Shown here: piece after piece, positions 8,659 to 19,022 of the stretch | Position numbering within the stretch: position 1 is the first letter of the stretch | Layout: the number at the start of each line of letters is the position of its first letter | Origin: Virgibacillus aidingensis | Lineage (GTDB): Bacteria; Bacillota; Bacilli; Bacillales; Amphibacillaceae | Direction: 5' to 3' | Length of the DNA: 64,000 nucleotides | NCBI RefSeq assembly: GCF_010994035.1 | Contig: NZ_WIXN01000002.1 | Location: 1 to 64,000, forward strand | The notes under the pieces: generated by a model | Databases searched by the model: none | The model's input: only the letters and a program-made list of their open reading frames with translations | What the model was told of the DNA's origin: nothing | Made by a program: the position numbers and the translations under genes

Positions 8659-9942
8659 TTATTGACCGCCACTGGCTTCAATATTTATTTGTACCTGTTC
8701 AGCTGCTTCATCTAGAACAGATTGTGGTTCTTCCCCTTCTGCCAGGAATTGCAATGCATTATTCATCGGCTCCCATACTTGAGCCATCTGAGGCGTACTT
8801 GGCATTGGTACTCCGAATTCAATTTGCTCTGCAAAAGCTGCATAAATTGGATCCTCAATACCCTCAAGTGCTAATGTATTTGGAGGAAGCTCACCAGCTT
8901 CTTCAAAATAATAAGCCAGATTATCTTCGTTCGTCATAAAGAGCGCCAGATCCTGTGCCCATTCCTTGTTTTCGGAGTAATAGGACACCATCCAGGATTT
9001 CACTCCAACTAATGTACTGCCTGGTTCACCGTTTATTTCAGGGAATGGAGCAAACTCCAGACTGTCACCGAGAGCCTCTTTATACCCTGCTATGCTCCAC
9101 GGGCCATTTATAACAGCACCAACTTTTCCTTCTGTAAATAAACCGTCGACTACATCAACTGTGGTAGCAGGAGGGATTAACCCCTCACCAAAGAATGATT
9201 GAAAGAGTTCCCCGCCTTCGACTGCTCCATCATTATTCAATCCTATATCTGAGGTATCATATTCCCCAATATCCCCACCAAAAATATATCCTCCAAAATT
9301 GCTTAAGAATGGATAGGCAAAGTATAAATCATTCGGTTTCATTAAGAAGCCATATTGATCCTCAGACGCATTGGTGTGATCTTCAAGTAACCCCTTTAAA
9401 TCATCAATAGTTTCAGGAGCTTCCGGCACTATATCGGTATTGTAAAATATACCATATGTCTCAAATACTGCTGGGATACCATAAATATCAGTTTCGTCCT
9501 CAAAATTATAGGTTACCGCTTCTATTGCAGCGTCAGCGTATGGACTTAATTCTTCATCAGTTAGATTCAACGGATCAGCAAGTCCCTGAGCTACAATATT
9601 TCCAATTTGATCATGAGGTTGAAAAAACAAATCCGGACCTTGTCCTTCAGGACCAGCTAATGACAATTCCTGTAACTGATCCAGCATACTTTTGGCTTCG
9701 ACATTAACTGTAATTCCCTCTCGTTCTTCGTAATCTGCTGCTATTTGTTGTATAGCTGCCAACTGTTCTTCCTGATCATTTGCCCAGATCGTCAATTCTT
9801 CTGGTTTATCTTCTTCTCCGTTATCAGCATCTTCTTCACTAGTACCTCCTGCGTCGTCATCACGATCAGGTGCACAGGCTGCAAATAAAACAAACAAAGA
9901 AAGCAACATAACTAGTGATAACAATGAAAACCTTATTCTCAA
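8659..9942 (-). CDS. mdxE: Maltodextrin/cyclodextrin-binding lipoprotein of the ABC importer
   Basis: A 427-aa extracellular solute-binding protein (MalE family). It starts with MRIRFSLL, a hydrophobic stretch and a lipobox ending FAACAPD, so it is anchored by a lipid-modified Cys near 23. An acidic linker rich in Asp/Glu follows, then the binding domain (ELTIWANDQEEQ onwards, GPWSIAGY near 280, AQVWEPMNNALQ near the C-terminus). The start is TTG with GGGGGAG upstream. First gene of the importer operon, under a promoter that overlaps a cre-like site and lies upstream of a LacI-type operator. The strong acidity fits a salt-tolerant host. Confidence 0.94.
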   Translation of the reverse strand: MRIRFSLLSLVMLLSLFVLFAACAPDRDDDAGGTSEEDADNGEEDKPEELTIWANDQEEQLAAIQQIAADYEEREGITVNVEAKSMLDQLQELSLAGPEGQGPDLFFQPHDQIGNIVAQGLADPLNLTDEELSPYADAAIEAVTYNFEDETDIYGIPAVFETYGIFYNTDIVPEAPETIDDLKGLLEDHTNASEDQYGFLMKPNDLYFAYPFLSNFGGYIFGGDIGEYDTSDIGLNNDGAVEGGELFQSFFGEGLIPPATTVDVVDGLFTEGKVGAVINGPWSIAGYKEALGDSLEFAPFPEINGEPGSTLVGVKSWMVSYYSENKEWAQDLALFMTNEDNLAYYFEEAGELPPNTLALEGIEDPIYAAFAEQIEFGVPMPSTPQMAQVWEPMNNALQFLAEGEEPQSVLDEAAEQVQINIEASGGQ

Positions 9943-10009
9943 ATTATTCTCCCCCTTAAAAATTAATAATGTAACCTAGCCGGAATAAATAACTTAAAAA
10001 TTTATTTAT

Positions 10010-10021
10010 GCAAACGTTTGC
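10010..10021. promoter_or_regulatory. Perfect LacI-family operator upstream of mdxE
   Basis: GCAAACGTTTGC is a 12-bp perfect palindrome, identical to the core of pneumococcal MalR operators. It lies about 17 bp downstream of the mdxE -10 box, where bound repressor would block elongation or clearance. Confidence 0.75.
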
Positions 10022-10037
10022 GCCAGATTTAAATATT

Positions 10038-10066
10038 ATTCTACAACGAATTTTAAATTAGTGCAA
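10038..10066 (-). promoter_or_regulatory. mdxE promoter
   Basis: On the minus strand, -35 TTGCAC and -10 TAGAAT are separated by exactly 17 bp. The -35 lies inside the cre-like site at 10062-10075. Confidence 0.65.
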
Positions 10067-10075
10067 TCGTTTTCA
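10062..10075. promoter_or_regulatory. cre-like CcpA site over the mdxE -35 region
   Basis: TGAAAACGATTGCA (minus strand) matches the cre consensus TGWAANCGNTNWCA with one mismatch. CcpA bound here would compete with RNA polymerase, giving glucose repression. Confidence 0.55.
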
Positions 10076-10187
10076 TGAAATTTTGTGTAAAAATAAGCAA
10101 TTATGCAATTTCCGCGAATAAATAGTGTTCAATTTAAAGCATCAGTATTACTCATTTTCTTGATCTTCAATTAATTACAAATACCCA

Positions 10188-10217
10188 TTGACAAGACTTC
10201 TGTTATATCCTGATAAT
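10188..10217 (+). promoter_or_regulatory. Promoter of the CGTase gene
   Basis: TTGACA at 10188-10193 with TGATAA or GATAAT 17-18 bp downstream. It implies a leader of about 150 nt before the TTG start at 10376, containing the hairpin at 10284-10314. Confidence 0.55.
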
Positions 10218-10255
10218 AAAGTGACATCTAAAGTTCTTTATGCTTATAAAACTTG

Positions 10256-10324
10256 AGGGCAATGTTTCTGTATTTTAACAAACAACCCCGGCTTTCAAAT
10301 TGGAAGTCGGGGTTAATTTTATTT
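10256..10324 (+). promoter_or_regulatory. Leader module A: conserved block plus terminator-like hairpin before CGTase
   Basis: The block starts AGGGCAATG, continues ATTTTAAC, then a 13-bp stem (AACCCCGGCTTTC with GGAAGTCGGGGTT, 10284-10314) and a U-rich tract. No gene ends upstream on this strand, so the hairpin cannot be an upstream gene's terminator. A closely similar module precedes the cyclomaltodextrinase gene (12547-12616). This looks like transcription attenuation. The controlling signal is unknown. Confidence 0.55.
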
Positions 10325-10375
10325 AGAGGGGGGCTGCAGTTAAGTTTTATTCATAAATAATAGGGAGGGACCGAA

Positions 10376-12493
10376 TTGTTTTATTCTAAATTTTTCATGA
10401 GAACGTTTGCATTAAGTGTATTCTTATTTCTAATGACTTCATCACTTACTGTTGCCCAGTTTAATGATTTAAACAAAGTTGATTATTCTAAGGATGTAAT
10501 CTACCAGATAGTTACAGACAGATTTTCTGATGGCGACCCAACAAATAATCCATCAGGGGAGATTTATAGCTCAAATTGCAGTAATCTTCATTTGTATTGT
10601 GGAGGAGATTGGCAGGGTATCATTGATAAAATTAATGATGGTTATCTTACTGATATGGGCATCACTGCTATCTGGATATCTCAGCCGGTTGAAAATGCTT
10701 ATGCACTGCACCCTAGTGGCTATACATCTTATCACGGATATTGGGCGAGAGATTATAAAAGAACCAACACTTATTATGGTGATTTTACTGATTTTGATCG
10801 TTTAATTAATACCGCGCATTCAAATGGTATTAAAGTTATCATGGATTTCACACCAAATCACTTATCACCTGCACTTGAGACGGAACCAGCATTTGCAGAA
10901 AATGGAGCAATTTATGATGACGGCGTTTTGTTAGGAAGTTATTCAAATGATCCGTTAGATTTATTTCATCATAATGGCGGAACAGATTTTTCTTCCTATG
11001 AAGATGGTATCTATCGAAATTTATACGATTTAGCAGATTACAACTTACACAATAATATGATGGATCAATATTTAAAGGAATCTATTAAGCTATGGCTGGA
11101 CAAAGGGATTGATGGCATACGTGTTGATGCTGTCAAGCATATGTCAGAAGGCTGGCAAACCTCATTAATGAGTGAGATTTATGCTTATAATCCTGTCTTT
11201 ACATTTGGAGAGTGGTTTCTTGGACAGGGTGAGGTTGATCCACAAAATCATCACTTTGCAAATGAAAGCGGCATGAGCCTGCTGGATTTTCAATATGCCC
11301 AAACAATACGAGATGTTTTAAAAGACGGGAGCGCAGATTGGCACGTATTCAATGAAATGATCGAAAATACAGCTAATGATTATAATGAAGTGATTGATCA
11401 GGTAACCTTTTTTGATAATCATGATATGAGCAGATTTTCTCTCGAACACTCTTCAAACAGACATACGGATATCGCACTTGCACTATTATTAACATCAAGG
11501 GGTGTTCCAGCTATTTACTATGGGACAGAACAGTACTTAACCGGAAAAAATGATCCTGATAACAGAAAGCCGATGACTGATTTTAACACTTCCACAAATG
11601 CTTATAAAATTATTAGTCAACTGACATCACTGAGACAGTCTAATCCTGCACTTGGCTATGGAGATACCCGGGAACGTTGGATGAACTCTGATGTTTATAT
11701 TTATGAAAGGAAATTTGGCGGCAATGTAGTTATTACCGCTGTTAATCGGGGTCATTCAGATTATAATATTACGAATTTAAACACCTCTTTACCTGAGGGA
11801 AATTATAATGACGAGCTGAATTCACTTCTAGATGGGAAAAATATAGAAGTAAGTGCAGATGGTTCAGTGGATTCATTTAACCTTAGCCCAAGGGCTGTGT
11901 CGATTTGGCAGTACACAGAGGAATCCACAACTCCACTTATAGGACATGTCGGACCAATGGCAGGAAAAGCCGGAAATAAAATTACAATAAATGGTGAAGG
12001 ATTTGGTTCTGCAGAAGGAACTGTACAATTAGGTTCATCAGTTGCGGAAGTTCAATCTTGGTCTGACACAGAAATAGAAATCCTTGTCCCTGATATTAAT
12101 CCTGGTAAACATGATATAACCGTGGACAATGCAAATAATAATAGAAGCAACGCTTACAATGATTTTGAAGTACTTACTGGCAAACAAATAACGATGCGTT
12201 TTGTTGTCAATAATGCGTATACCGAACAGGGTTCAAATGTTTATATTGTTGGTAATGTTAGTGAACTGGGAAATTGGAATCCTGACGAGGCATTAGGACC
12301 TTTTTTTAATCAAGTCGTTTATCGTTACCCTGCTTGGTACTATGATATAAGTGTTCCTGCAGATGAAACTATAGAATATAAATTCATCAAAAAAGATGAG
12401 AATGGAAATGTAGAGTGGGAAACTGGTAATAATCACACAATTGTGACCCCATCAGAAGGAATAGATACGGTAATTGTAAACTGGCAACAATAA
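10376..12493 (+). CDS. cgt: Secreted cyclomaltodextrin glucanotransferase (CGTase)
   Basis: A 705-aa extracellular enzyme that converts starch to cyclodextrins by transglycosylation. Signal peptide at 1-28 ([13 protein letters not shown] then VAQ). The domain order is that of classical CGTases: GH13 catalytic A/B, C, then an IPT/TIG-like D domain ([12 protein letters not shown], about 520-600), then a CBM20 starch-binding domain ending VNWQQ. Catalytic residues are Asp251 (GIRVDAVKH), Glu279 (FGEWFLG) and Asp350 (FFDNHDM). The KH acceptor-site pair and [17 protein letters not shown] match CGTases. The start is TTG with GGGAGG upstream. It has its own promoter and leader hairpin and is divergent from mdxE. 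Maltogenic alpha-amylase is the main alternative but fits less well. Confidence 0.94.
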   Translation: MFYSKFFMRTFALSVFLFLMTSSLTVAQFNDLNKVDYSKDVIYQIVTDRFSDGDPTNNPSGEIYSSNCSNLHLYCGGDWQGIIDKINDGYLTDMGITAIWISQPVENAYALHPSGYTSYHGYWARDYKRTNTYYGDFTDFDRLINTAHSNGIKVIMDFTPNHLSPALETEPAFAENGAIYDDGVLLGSYSNDPLDLFHHNGGTDFSSYEDGIYRNLYDLADYNLHNNMMDQYLKESIKLWLDKGIDGIRVDAVKHMSEGWQTSLMSEIYAYNPVFTFGEWFLGQGEVDPQNHHFANESGMSLLDFQYAQTIRDVLKDGSADWHVFNEMIENTANDYNEVIDQVTFFDNHDMSRFSLEHSSNRHTDIALALLLTSRGVPAIYYGTEQYLTGKNDPDNRKPMTDFNTSTNAYKIISQLTSLRQSNPALGYGDTRERWMNSDVYIYERKFGGNVVITAVNRGHSDYNITNLNTSLPEGNYNDELNSLLDGKNIEVSADGSVDSFNLSPRAVSIWQYTEESTTPLIGHVGPMAGKAGNKITINGEGFGSAEGTVQLGSSVAEVQSWSDTEIEILVPDINPGKHDITVDNANNNRSNAYNDFEVLTGKQITMRFVVNNAYTEQGSNVYIVGNVSELGNWNPDEALGPFFNQVVYRYPAWYYDISVPADETIEYKFIKKDENGNVEWETGNNHTIVTPSEGIDTVIVNWQQ

Positions 12494-12499
12494 ATCGTA

Positions 12500-12528
12500 T
12501 TGACAATAAAGATTACCAGCAGTAAATT
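12500..12528 (+). promoter_or_regulatory. Promoter of the cyclomaltodextrinase gene
   Basis: TTGACA (12500-12505), 17-bp spacer, TAAATT (12523-12528). It starts 7 bp after the CGTase stop codon, so this gene need not depend on read-through. Confidence 0.45.
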
Positions 12529-12546
12529 AATAGTAAGAACAATTTA

Positions 12547-12616
12547 AGGGCAATGCATTGCGATTTTGACAACAACCCCGTTTTCCGTATCTATGGAAAC
12601 CGGGGTTGTTTATTTT
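12547..12616 (+). promoter_or_regulatory. Leader module B: conserved block plus terminator-like hairpin before cyclomaltodextrinase
   Basis: AAGGGCAATG, a perfect palindrome GCAATGCATTGC (12550-12561), GATTTTGAC, then a 16-bp stem with one mismatch (12571-12610) and TTATTTT. Its order and wording parallel module A. It may also end CGTase transcripts, but the shared upstream block is not explained by that. Confidence 0.55.
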
Positions 12617-12618
12617 AG

Positions 12619-14427
<1,809 letters not shown>

Positions 14428-14516
14428 AGTTATTAAGCAAGTACTAATACATTTTCTTTCTATATTGCCTCAATAATACCAAATGAGATTTAACAATCTA
14501 GTATAGGAATTTCTAC

Positions 14517-14547
14517 GAGTGGGAAATTAATTTTCTCACTCTTTTTT
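14517..14547 (+). terminator. Terminator of the cyclomaltodextrinase gene
   Basis: GAGTGGGAAA pairs with TTTTCTCACTC, followed by TTTTTT. Confidence 0.75.
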
Positions 14548-14591
14548 GGATTACATTTACATTAATTAAATTTAAAGTCTTGGGTAAGGAT

Positions 14592-14631
14592 AAAAACAAA
14601 AAAACAGCCTATCAAACATCTAATAAGCTGT
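14592..14631 (-). terminator. Terminator of the glucokinase gene
   Basis: On the minus strand ACAGCTTAT pairs with ATAGGCTGT, followed by a long T-run. It overlaps the last codons of the gene. Confidence 0.7.
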
Positions 14632-15624
14632 CTTATCACAAGTATTTTCATTCAATAAAATAGACTGCATATCAAAATCGTGACTCATCTTAGCAGCACC
14701 TATTAATGCGGCATCATTTCCAAGTTCAGCAACCTTAATACTGCATACTTCACTCACTCTGGGCATCGCATTCCGGTGAAATGAATCTGCAATCGCATTG
14801 ATAAATGTTTCTCCTGCCTGCGACAGCCCGCCACCAATTGTAATTACAGATGGATTTATGATTACTGATAAATTAGCAAGCAAAGAACCTAAGATACCGG
14901 TATTTCGATCAATGATCTGCTGGGACAATTTATCCCCTTTGCCGGCTAAATTAAAGACATCTTTTGCAGATACCTCTCCATTCTTATCATAAAGATTGGA
15001 TAGCTGACTGGAAGGATTATCACCAATAAGCTCAAGTGCTTGCCGAACCATACCTGTGGCTGAGACAATTGTTTCCAAGCAGCCCTTTCCTCCACAATTA
15101 CACACAGCCCCTTCGCTTTCTACAATGATATGTCCGATTTCCCCTCCGGTTCCATTTACTCCGCTCAAAACTTCACCGTTTACTATGATGCCTCCACCAA
15201 CCCCGGTACCCAATGTAACAGCAATCATATTCCTTGCGCCATTACCGGCCCCTTTCCAGTTTTCACCTAATGCTGCTAAGTTTGCATCATTTTCTATGAA
15301 AACAGGAACATTTGCCAATGCTTTTAACTGACCAGCTAAATTATAGTTTTTCCATCCAATATTAACTGCTTCGTAGATTATCCCGGAATTTCTATCAATA
15401 AAACCAGGAGCACCGGCTCCAATACTGTAAATACTTTGCTGATCAAGGTTAATGGAAGTTAAATTTTTCAAGACAGACTGCCAAATCTCTTCAACTATAT
15501 ATTTTCCATGTTCCTTTCTATTTGTTGGGATTTCCCATTTTTTAAGAATTTCACCTTTTCTCGTTAAAAAGCCGATTTTCACTGAAGTTCCGCCAATATC
15601 TAAACCTAGAACAATCTTATCCAC
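14620..15624 (-). CDS. glcK: ROK-family glucokinase
   Basis: A 334-aa cytosolic kinase that phosphorylates glucose with ATP. ROK motifs are complete: phosphate-1 loop GLDIGGTSVKIGF, ENDANLAALGE with the catalytic Asp, LGTGVGGGII, and the zinc-binding CNCGGKGCLE near 175-185. A C-terminal IGGGLSQAG follows. The length is a little above B. subtilis GlcK. It is transcribed alone on the minus strand, convergent with the cyclomaltodextrinase gene. Context suggests it consumes glucose freed by the alpha-glucosidase and cyclomaltodextrinase. It could also accept N-acetylated sugars. Confidence 0.92.
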   Translation of the reverse strand: MDKIVLGLDIGGTSVKIGFLTRKGEILKKWEIPTNRKEHGKYIVEEIWQSVLKNLTSINLDQQSIYSIGAGAPGFIDRNSGIIYEAVNIGWKNYNLAGQLKALANVPVFIENDANLAALGENWKGAGNGARNMIAVTLGTGVGGGIIVNGEVLSGVNGTGGEIGHIIVESEGAVCNCGGKGCLETIVSATGMVRQALELIGDNPSSQLSNLYDKNGEVSAKDVFNLAGKGDKLSQQIIDRNTGILGSLLANLSVIINPSVITIGGGLSQAGETFINAIADSFHRNAMPRVSEVCSIKVAELGNDAALIGAAKMSHDFDMQSILLNENTCDKTAY

Positions 15625-15973
15625 GTGATACCCCCTGAAAAATTCTATTACCCAGTCGAAACCTCACACTGCGCTGCAGGTATAATGTTTGGGTTCCGTC
15701 TGATTCTTTAGCAGCTCTCAAGAACCTATTGCAAATACAATAGATTTTTTTATCTATATATCCATCCGGATTATATGCAACCCTTTACATTTATACTATA
15801 GTTAAATCGTCTTGCTCAATCAAGTACTATGAAATAATAATATTTGAATTTTAGCATGTAAGATGCCCGATTCCGTACGCACCCGCTTTCTCTTCGGGGA
15901 TAACCTATTATATCATCGTGTTTTTCCCAAAAAAAGTATTCATTGTGCTGTAAACAGATAAGAAAGTCATACT
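15625..15973. other. Intergenic region between glucokinase and VOC genes
   Basis: No gene seen. It contains the minus-strand upstream region of the glucokinase gene and a small hairpin CTATTG-N6-CAATAG followed by ATTTTTTT near 15735. Bases 15951-15973 are the start of the block shared with the VOC remnant at 133-228. Confidence 0.4.
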
Positions 15974-16327
15974 CTATTCCCAATAACAAACCTGCAGTCT
16001 ATTCCCATCCGGATCATATAAGTCTAAAAACTTGTTCACGCCATCATTTTGTATTTCACTCACTTTTACATTCTGTTCTTTTAATATTGTATACATTTTT
16101 GCCATATTATCCGAATAAAAAATAGGATAGGCGGCCTGAATTTGTGATGGACTTACAGTCCCTTCCTCCAGGGTTAAGGGCACTCCACTGTTTCCGATGC
16201 TTAAAATACGATAATCATCTCCTCTAAAGGATTCGGTAAGCCCCAGTACTTCCTGGTACCAATTACTCGCTTCCTCAGCATTGCTTACAGTTAAACAAAC
16301 CGTGTCAATTCTTTTCAGCAAACTCAT
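15974..16327 (-). CDS. VOC-family (glyoxalase/bleomycin resistance fold) protein
   Basis: A 117-aa single-domain protein with the paired beta-alpha-beta-beta-beta pattern. It opens RIDTVCLTVSNAEEASNWY and ends DLYDPDGNRLQVCYWE, carrying a metal-type Glu near the end. The family includes lyases, dioxygenases and resistance proteins, so function stays open. It is 27 bp downstream of the FAD dehydrogenase gene and probably co-transcribed. A decayed copy of its 3' end lies at 133-228, at the far side of the sugar island and in the same orientation. Confidence 0.85.
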   Translation of the reverse strand: MSLLKRIDTVCLTVSNAEEASNWYQEVLGLTESFRGDDYRILSIGNSGVPLTLEEGTVSPSQIQAAYPIFYSDNMAKMYTILKEQNVKVSEIQNDGVNKFLDLYDPDGNRLQVCYWE

Positions 16328-16354
16328 TCGATAACAAACCTCCTTTTTGATTTC

Positions 16355-18010
16355 CTACTTCAACGCTTTCGCAACCGCTCTGCCAGTCTCCCTGCCTGTG
16401 AATAGACACCCTCCAACAAACGTTCCTTCCAGCGAACGATAGCCGTGCATCCCGCCACCGCCAAACCCCGCAGCTTCCCCTGCTGCGTATAGACCCGGAA
16501 TGGCATTACCGGTATGGTTCAGCACCCGGCCGGATAGATCTGTCTGCAAACCGCCCAGTGTCTTTCTGCTCAGGATATTCAGGCGTACCGCTATAAGCGG
16601 ACCATTTTTTCGGTCAAGAAGCTTGTGCGGGGAAGCAACACGGATCAATTTATCACCTAGATATTTACGTGCACCCCGCAGCGCTGTTATTTGCAAATCC
16701 TTTGTAAATGGATTATCTATTTCCCTGTCTCTTGCCCGGATCTGCCTTTCCACTTCTTCCCGATTCAGCAATTTTTCCCCTGTTAATTTATTCATCCTGA
16801 TAACCAGGTTATCGATATTATCAGCTGTCACAAAATCCTCGCCTTTATCAAGGAAAGCCTGTACAGGAGCAGGTGCGCCCGGCCACAATCTGCCCAGCAA
16901 TTTTTTCAAACTTCTTTCCGTTAAATCAGGATTTTGCTCTGAGCCGGATAAGGCAAATTCCCGTTCAATAATTTTTTGCGTCAGAATAAACCAGGAATAG
17001 TCATAACCTGTATCTTGAATAGCCTTTAATGTCCCCAGCGTATCAAATCCCGGAAAGTTCGGTGCAGGGAATCTTTTTCCTGTCGCATCCAGCCAGACGG
17101 ATGAGGGACCTGGAAGAATACGGATGCCGTGCCTGCTCCAAACCGGATGCCAGTTTCTGATCCCCTCTGTGTAATGCCACATCCGGTCCCTGTTAACAAT
17201 TCTTCCGCCTGCTTCCTCCGTAATGCCAAGCATTCTTCCATCCACATGTGCGGGTACACCGGAAATCATATTCTTCGGCGGCTTTCCAAGTCGCTCCGGC
17301 CAATTTTTTCGAATCAATTCAAAGTTGGCACCCATTCCACCGCTGGAAACAAGGACAGCATCTGCTTCATATTCAAAACTGCCCGCCACGTTGCGTGAGC
17401 TGTCCTCTCCGCGTCTTGCCGAACTCTCTTCAAGTACGGAACCGGTTACCCCTGTAATAGTGCCATTTGTTACAACGAGCTGATCTACCCGGTGACGCGG
17501 AAGGTATTTTACAAGTCCATTATCCATGTGTTCCCTCACGCGTCTTTCGAACGGTTCCACAAGTCCCGGCCCTGTGCCCCAGGTTATATGGAACCTCGGC
17601 ACAGAATTACCGTGACCTTCAGCAAGGTAGCCTCCCCGTTCGGCCCAGCCGACGACCGGAAAAATACGCACACCCATTCCATGCAGCCATGCCCGCTTTT
17701 CACCTGCTGCAAAATCAATATACGCTTCCGCCCATTTTTTTGCCCAATAATCCTCATCATCATCCCGGTCAAAACCAGCTGTTCCCATCCAGTCCTGCCA
17801 GGCAAGTTCTTTGGAATCCTTCACCCCCATCATCCGCTGTTCCGGTGAATTTATCAGAAACAATCCGCCAAACGACCACCAGGCCTGTCCGCCAAGTGAA
17901 CTTTCAGGCTCCTGATCCAACAGCAGTACTGTTTTACCCCGGTCTGCAATTTCCGCTGTTGCTGTGAGCCCGGCAAGACCTGCTCCTACTACGATTACGT
18001 CATGTTTCAC
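16355..18010 (-). CDS. FAD-binding dehydrogenase (fumarate reductase / KstD-like flavoprotein)
   Basis: A 551-aa flavoprotein. An N-terminal dinucleotide motif VVGAGLAGLTATAEIADRG binds FAD, GGQAWWSFGG follows, and the C-terminal FAD contact is GLYAAGEAAGFGGGGMHGYR. This matches the bacterial 'FAD-binding dehydrogenase' group related to fumarate reductase flavoprotein and 3-ketosteroid dehydrogenases. The substrate is unknown. No signal peptide, so probably cytoplasmic. The gene is visibly richer in G+C than its neighbours, with long open antisense frames as a result, which hints at transfer from another source. It leads a two-gene operon with the VOC gene. Confidence 0.88.
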   Translation of the reverse strand: MKHDVIVVGAGLAGLTATAEIADRGKTVLLLDQEPESSLGGQAWWSFGGLFLINSPEQRMMGVKDSKELAWQDWMGTAGFDRDDDEDYWAKKWAEAYIDFAAGEKRAWLHGMGVRIFPVVGWAERGGYLAEGHGNSVPRFHITWGTGPGLVEPFERRVREHMDNGLVKYLPRHRVDQLVVTNGTITGVTGSVLEESSARRGEDSSRNVAGSFEYEADAVLVSSGGMGANFELIRKNWPERLGKPPKNMISGVPAHVDGRMLGITEEAGGRIVNRDRMWHYTEGIRNWHPVWSRHGIRILPGPSSVWLDATGKRFPAPNFPGFDTLGTLKAIQDTGYDYSWFILTQKIIEREFALSGSEQNPDLTERSLKKLLGRLWPGAPAPVQAFLDKGEDFVTADNIDNLVIRMNKLTGEKLLNREEVERQIRARDREIDNPFTKDLQITALRGARKYLGDKLIRVASPHKLLDRKNGPLIAVRLNILSRKTLGGLQTDLSGRVLNHTGNAIPGLYAAGEAAGFGGGGMHGYRSLEGTFVGGCLFTGRETGRAVAKALK

Positions 18011-18182
18011 ACGAACTTCCCCCTCTTATGTAAACGCTATAATATAATTATTCGCGAAAGATGATTGCTTTTCCTCTATTCCAAGGTGTTATTCCCCTGA
18101 TTTCATTTTCAATTTGCTTGAATTAGACTATACTTAAAATAAATAAATGAATTCTTTTGAAGTGACATGGCAGGTGCAAAAA

Positions 18183-18374
18183 ATGTTTACAATCATGGTG
18201 GTAGAAGACGATAGAACCTTATTTGAGGAAATAAAAGATTGGCTTTTTCAGTGGTCCTATAAAGTTATTGGTTTAACTGATTTTTCCAATGTGCTGCAGA
18301 AGTTCATTGATGGCAAGCCGGATCTTATATTCAAAGGGGTTTTTCCTGATATTTATCCCGCAGCATACGTTTAA
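18183..18374 (+). pseudogene. Truncated BceR-like response regulator (receiver N-terminus only)
   Basis: From ATG at 18183 the reading frame gives MFTIMVVEDDRTLFEEIKDW and, later, DFSNVLQKF and KPDLIF, the usual BceR-type receiver start with the acidic pocket DD. Homology stops at about 18330, before the phosphorylated Asp, and 15 unrelated codons follow. The stop codon of the opposite-strand membrane protein begins exactly at 18331. A deletion or rearrangement joined the two. No partner kinase or BceAB transporter is present. An in-frame ATG at 18147 would add 12 residues. Confidence 0.75.
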
Positions 18375-18729
18375 GCTTTGGGAATTTAAATATTCCGGTA
18401 ATCGTTAATAAGATGATAATAGCTATCGAACCGAGCATCCGATATTCAAAGTTTATCAAATCGAACCAAAATATACTTAGCGGGAACATGATTGTAAGCA
18501 TGATAACATAGGGAATAGCCATAAGCAGGTATAATCCTTTCCCTTGTTTAAATCTAAAAACAGCATCCCATTTAGCTTCATCCATATGATAAACCGCCTT
18601 AATCAGCATGAACAACATCAATAGAATTCCAACATAAGATAAGGAACCAATGATATCCAATAGAATGTAAGAAAGTATAAAGAAAAATAAACTCAAACAG
18701 AATCCCTCATTTTTTAAGGTTGCGAACAA
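18331..18729 (-). CDS. Hypothetical four-helix membrane protein
   Basis: A 132-aa protein with four hydrophobic segments (CLSLFFFILSYILLDIIG; VGILLMLFMLI; LYLLMAIPYVIMLTIMF; GSIAIIILLTITGIF) and a basic C-terminal tail (KLKRMLRDKYQEKPL). I do not recognise the family. It faces a truncated response regulator tail to tail, and its stop lies at the truncation point, so its C-terminal end may have been altered. The start is uncertain because no strong ribosome site is seen. Confidence 0.6.
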   Translation of the reverse strand: MFATLKNEGFCLSLFFFILSYILLDIIGSLSYVGILLMLFMLIKAVYHMDEAKWDAVFRFKQGKGLYLLMAIPYVIMLTIMFPLSIFWFDLINFEYRMLGSIAIIILLTITGIFKFPKLKRMLRDKYQEKPL

Positions 18730-19010
18730 GCTTGCGTGCTGTCAGCAGCAATCACTTTATATATGCTGCATTATGCCTTGCCATATAATATAATAGGATA
18801 AAATTATATGAAATGAAAGTGTATATATGTATTGCTTTTAAGAAGGGTCAGACTGTATTTATGAGTCATGTTAGCAGTAAGTAATTTTATTAGAACAGAT
18901 GAAGGGCAGTCTCTCTCCTCTCCGTATGTTATGACTAATCCCTTTATTGGCTTTATCAAATCAAAAAGCTGTATAATAGAATATAAACATCGTGCATATA
19001 ATGTTGATAT

Positions 19011-19018
19011 GGAGGTGG
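19011..19018 (+). promoter_or_regulatory. Ribosome binding site deciding a TTG start (NUDIX gene)
   Basis: GGAGGTGG ends 4 bp before TTG at 19023. No ATG or GTG lies at a suitable distance. Confidence 0.7.
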
Positions 19019-19022
19019 AAGA

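Noticed and set aside
16500-17967. Several long open frames on the plus strand opposite the FAD dehydrogenase
   Set aside because: They are antisense frames caused by the high G+C of the real gene. No ribosome sites or recognisable protein motifs.
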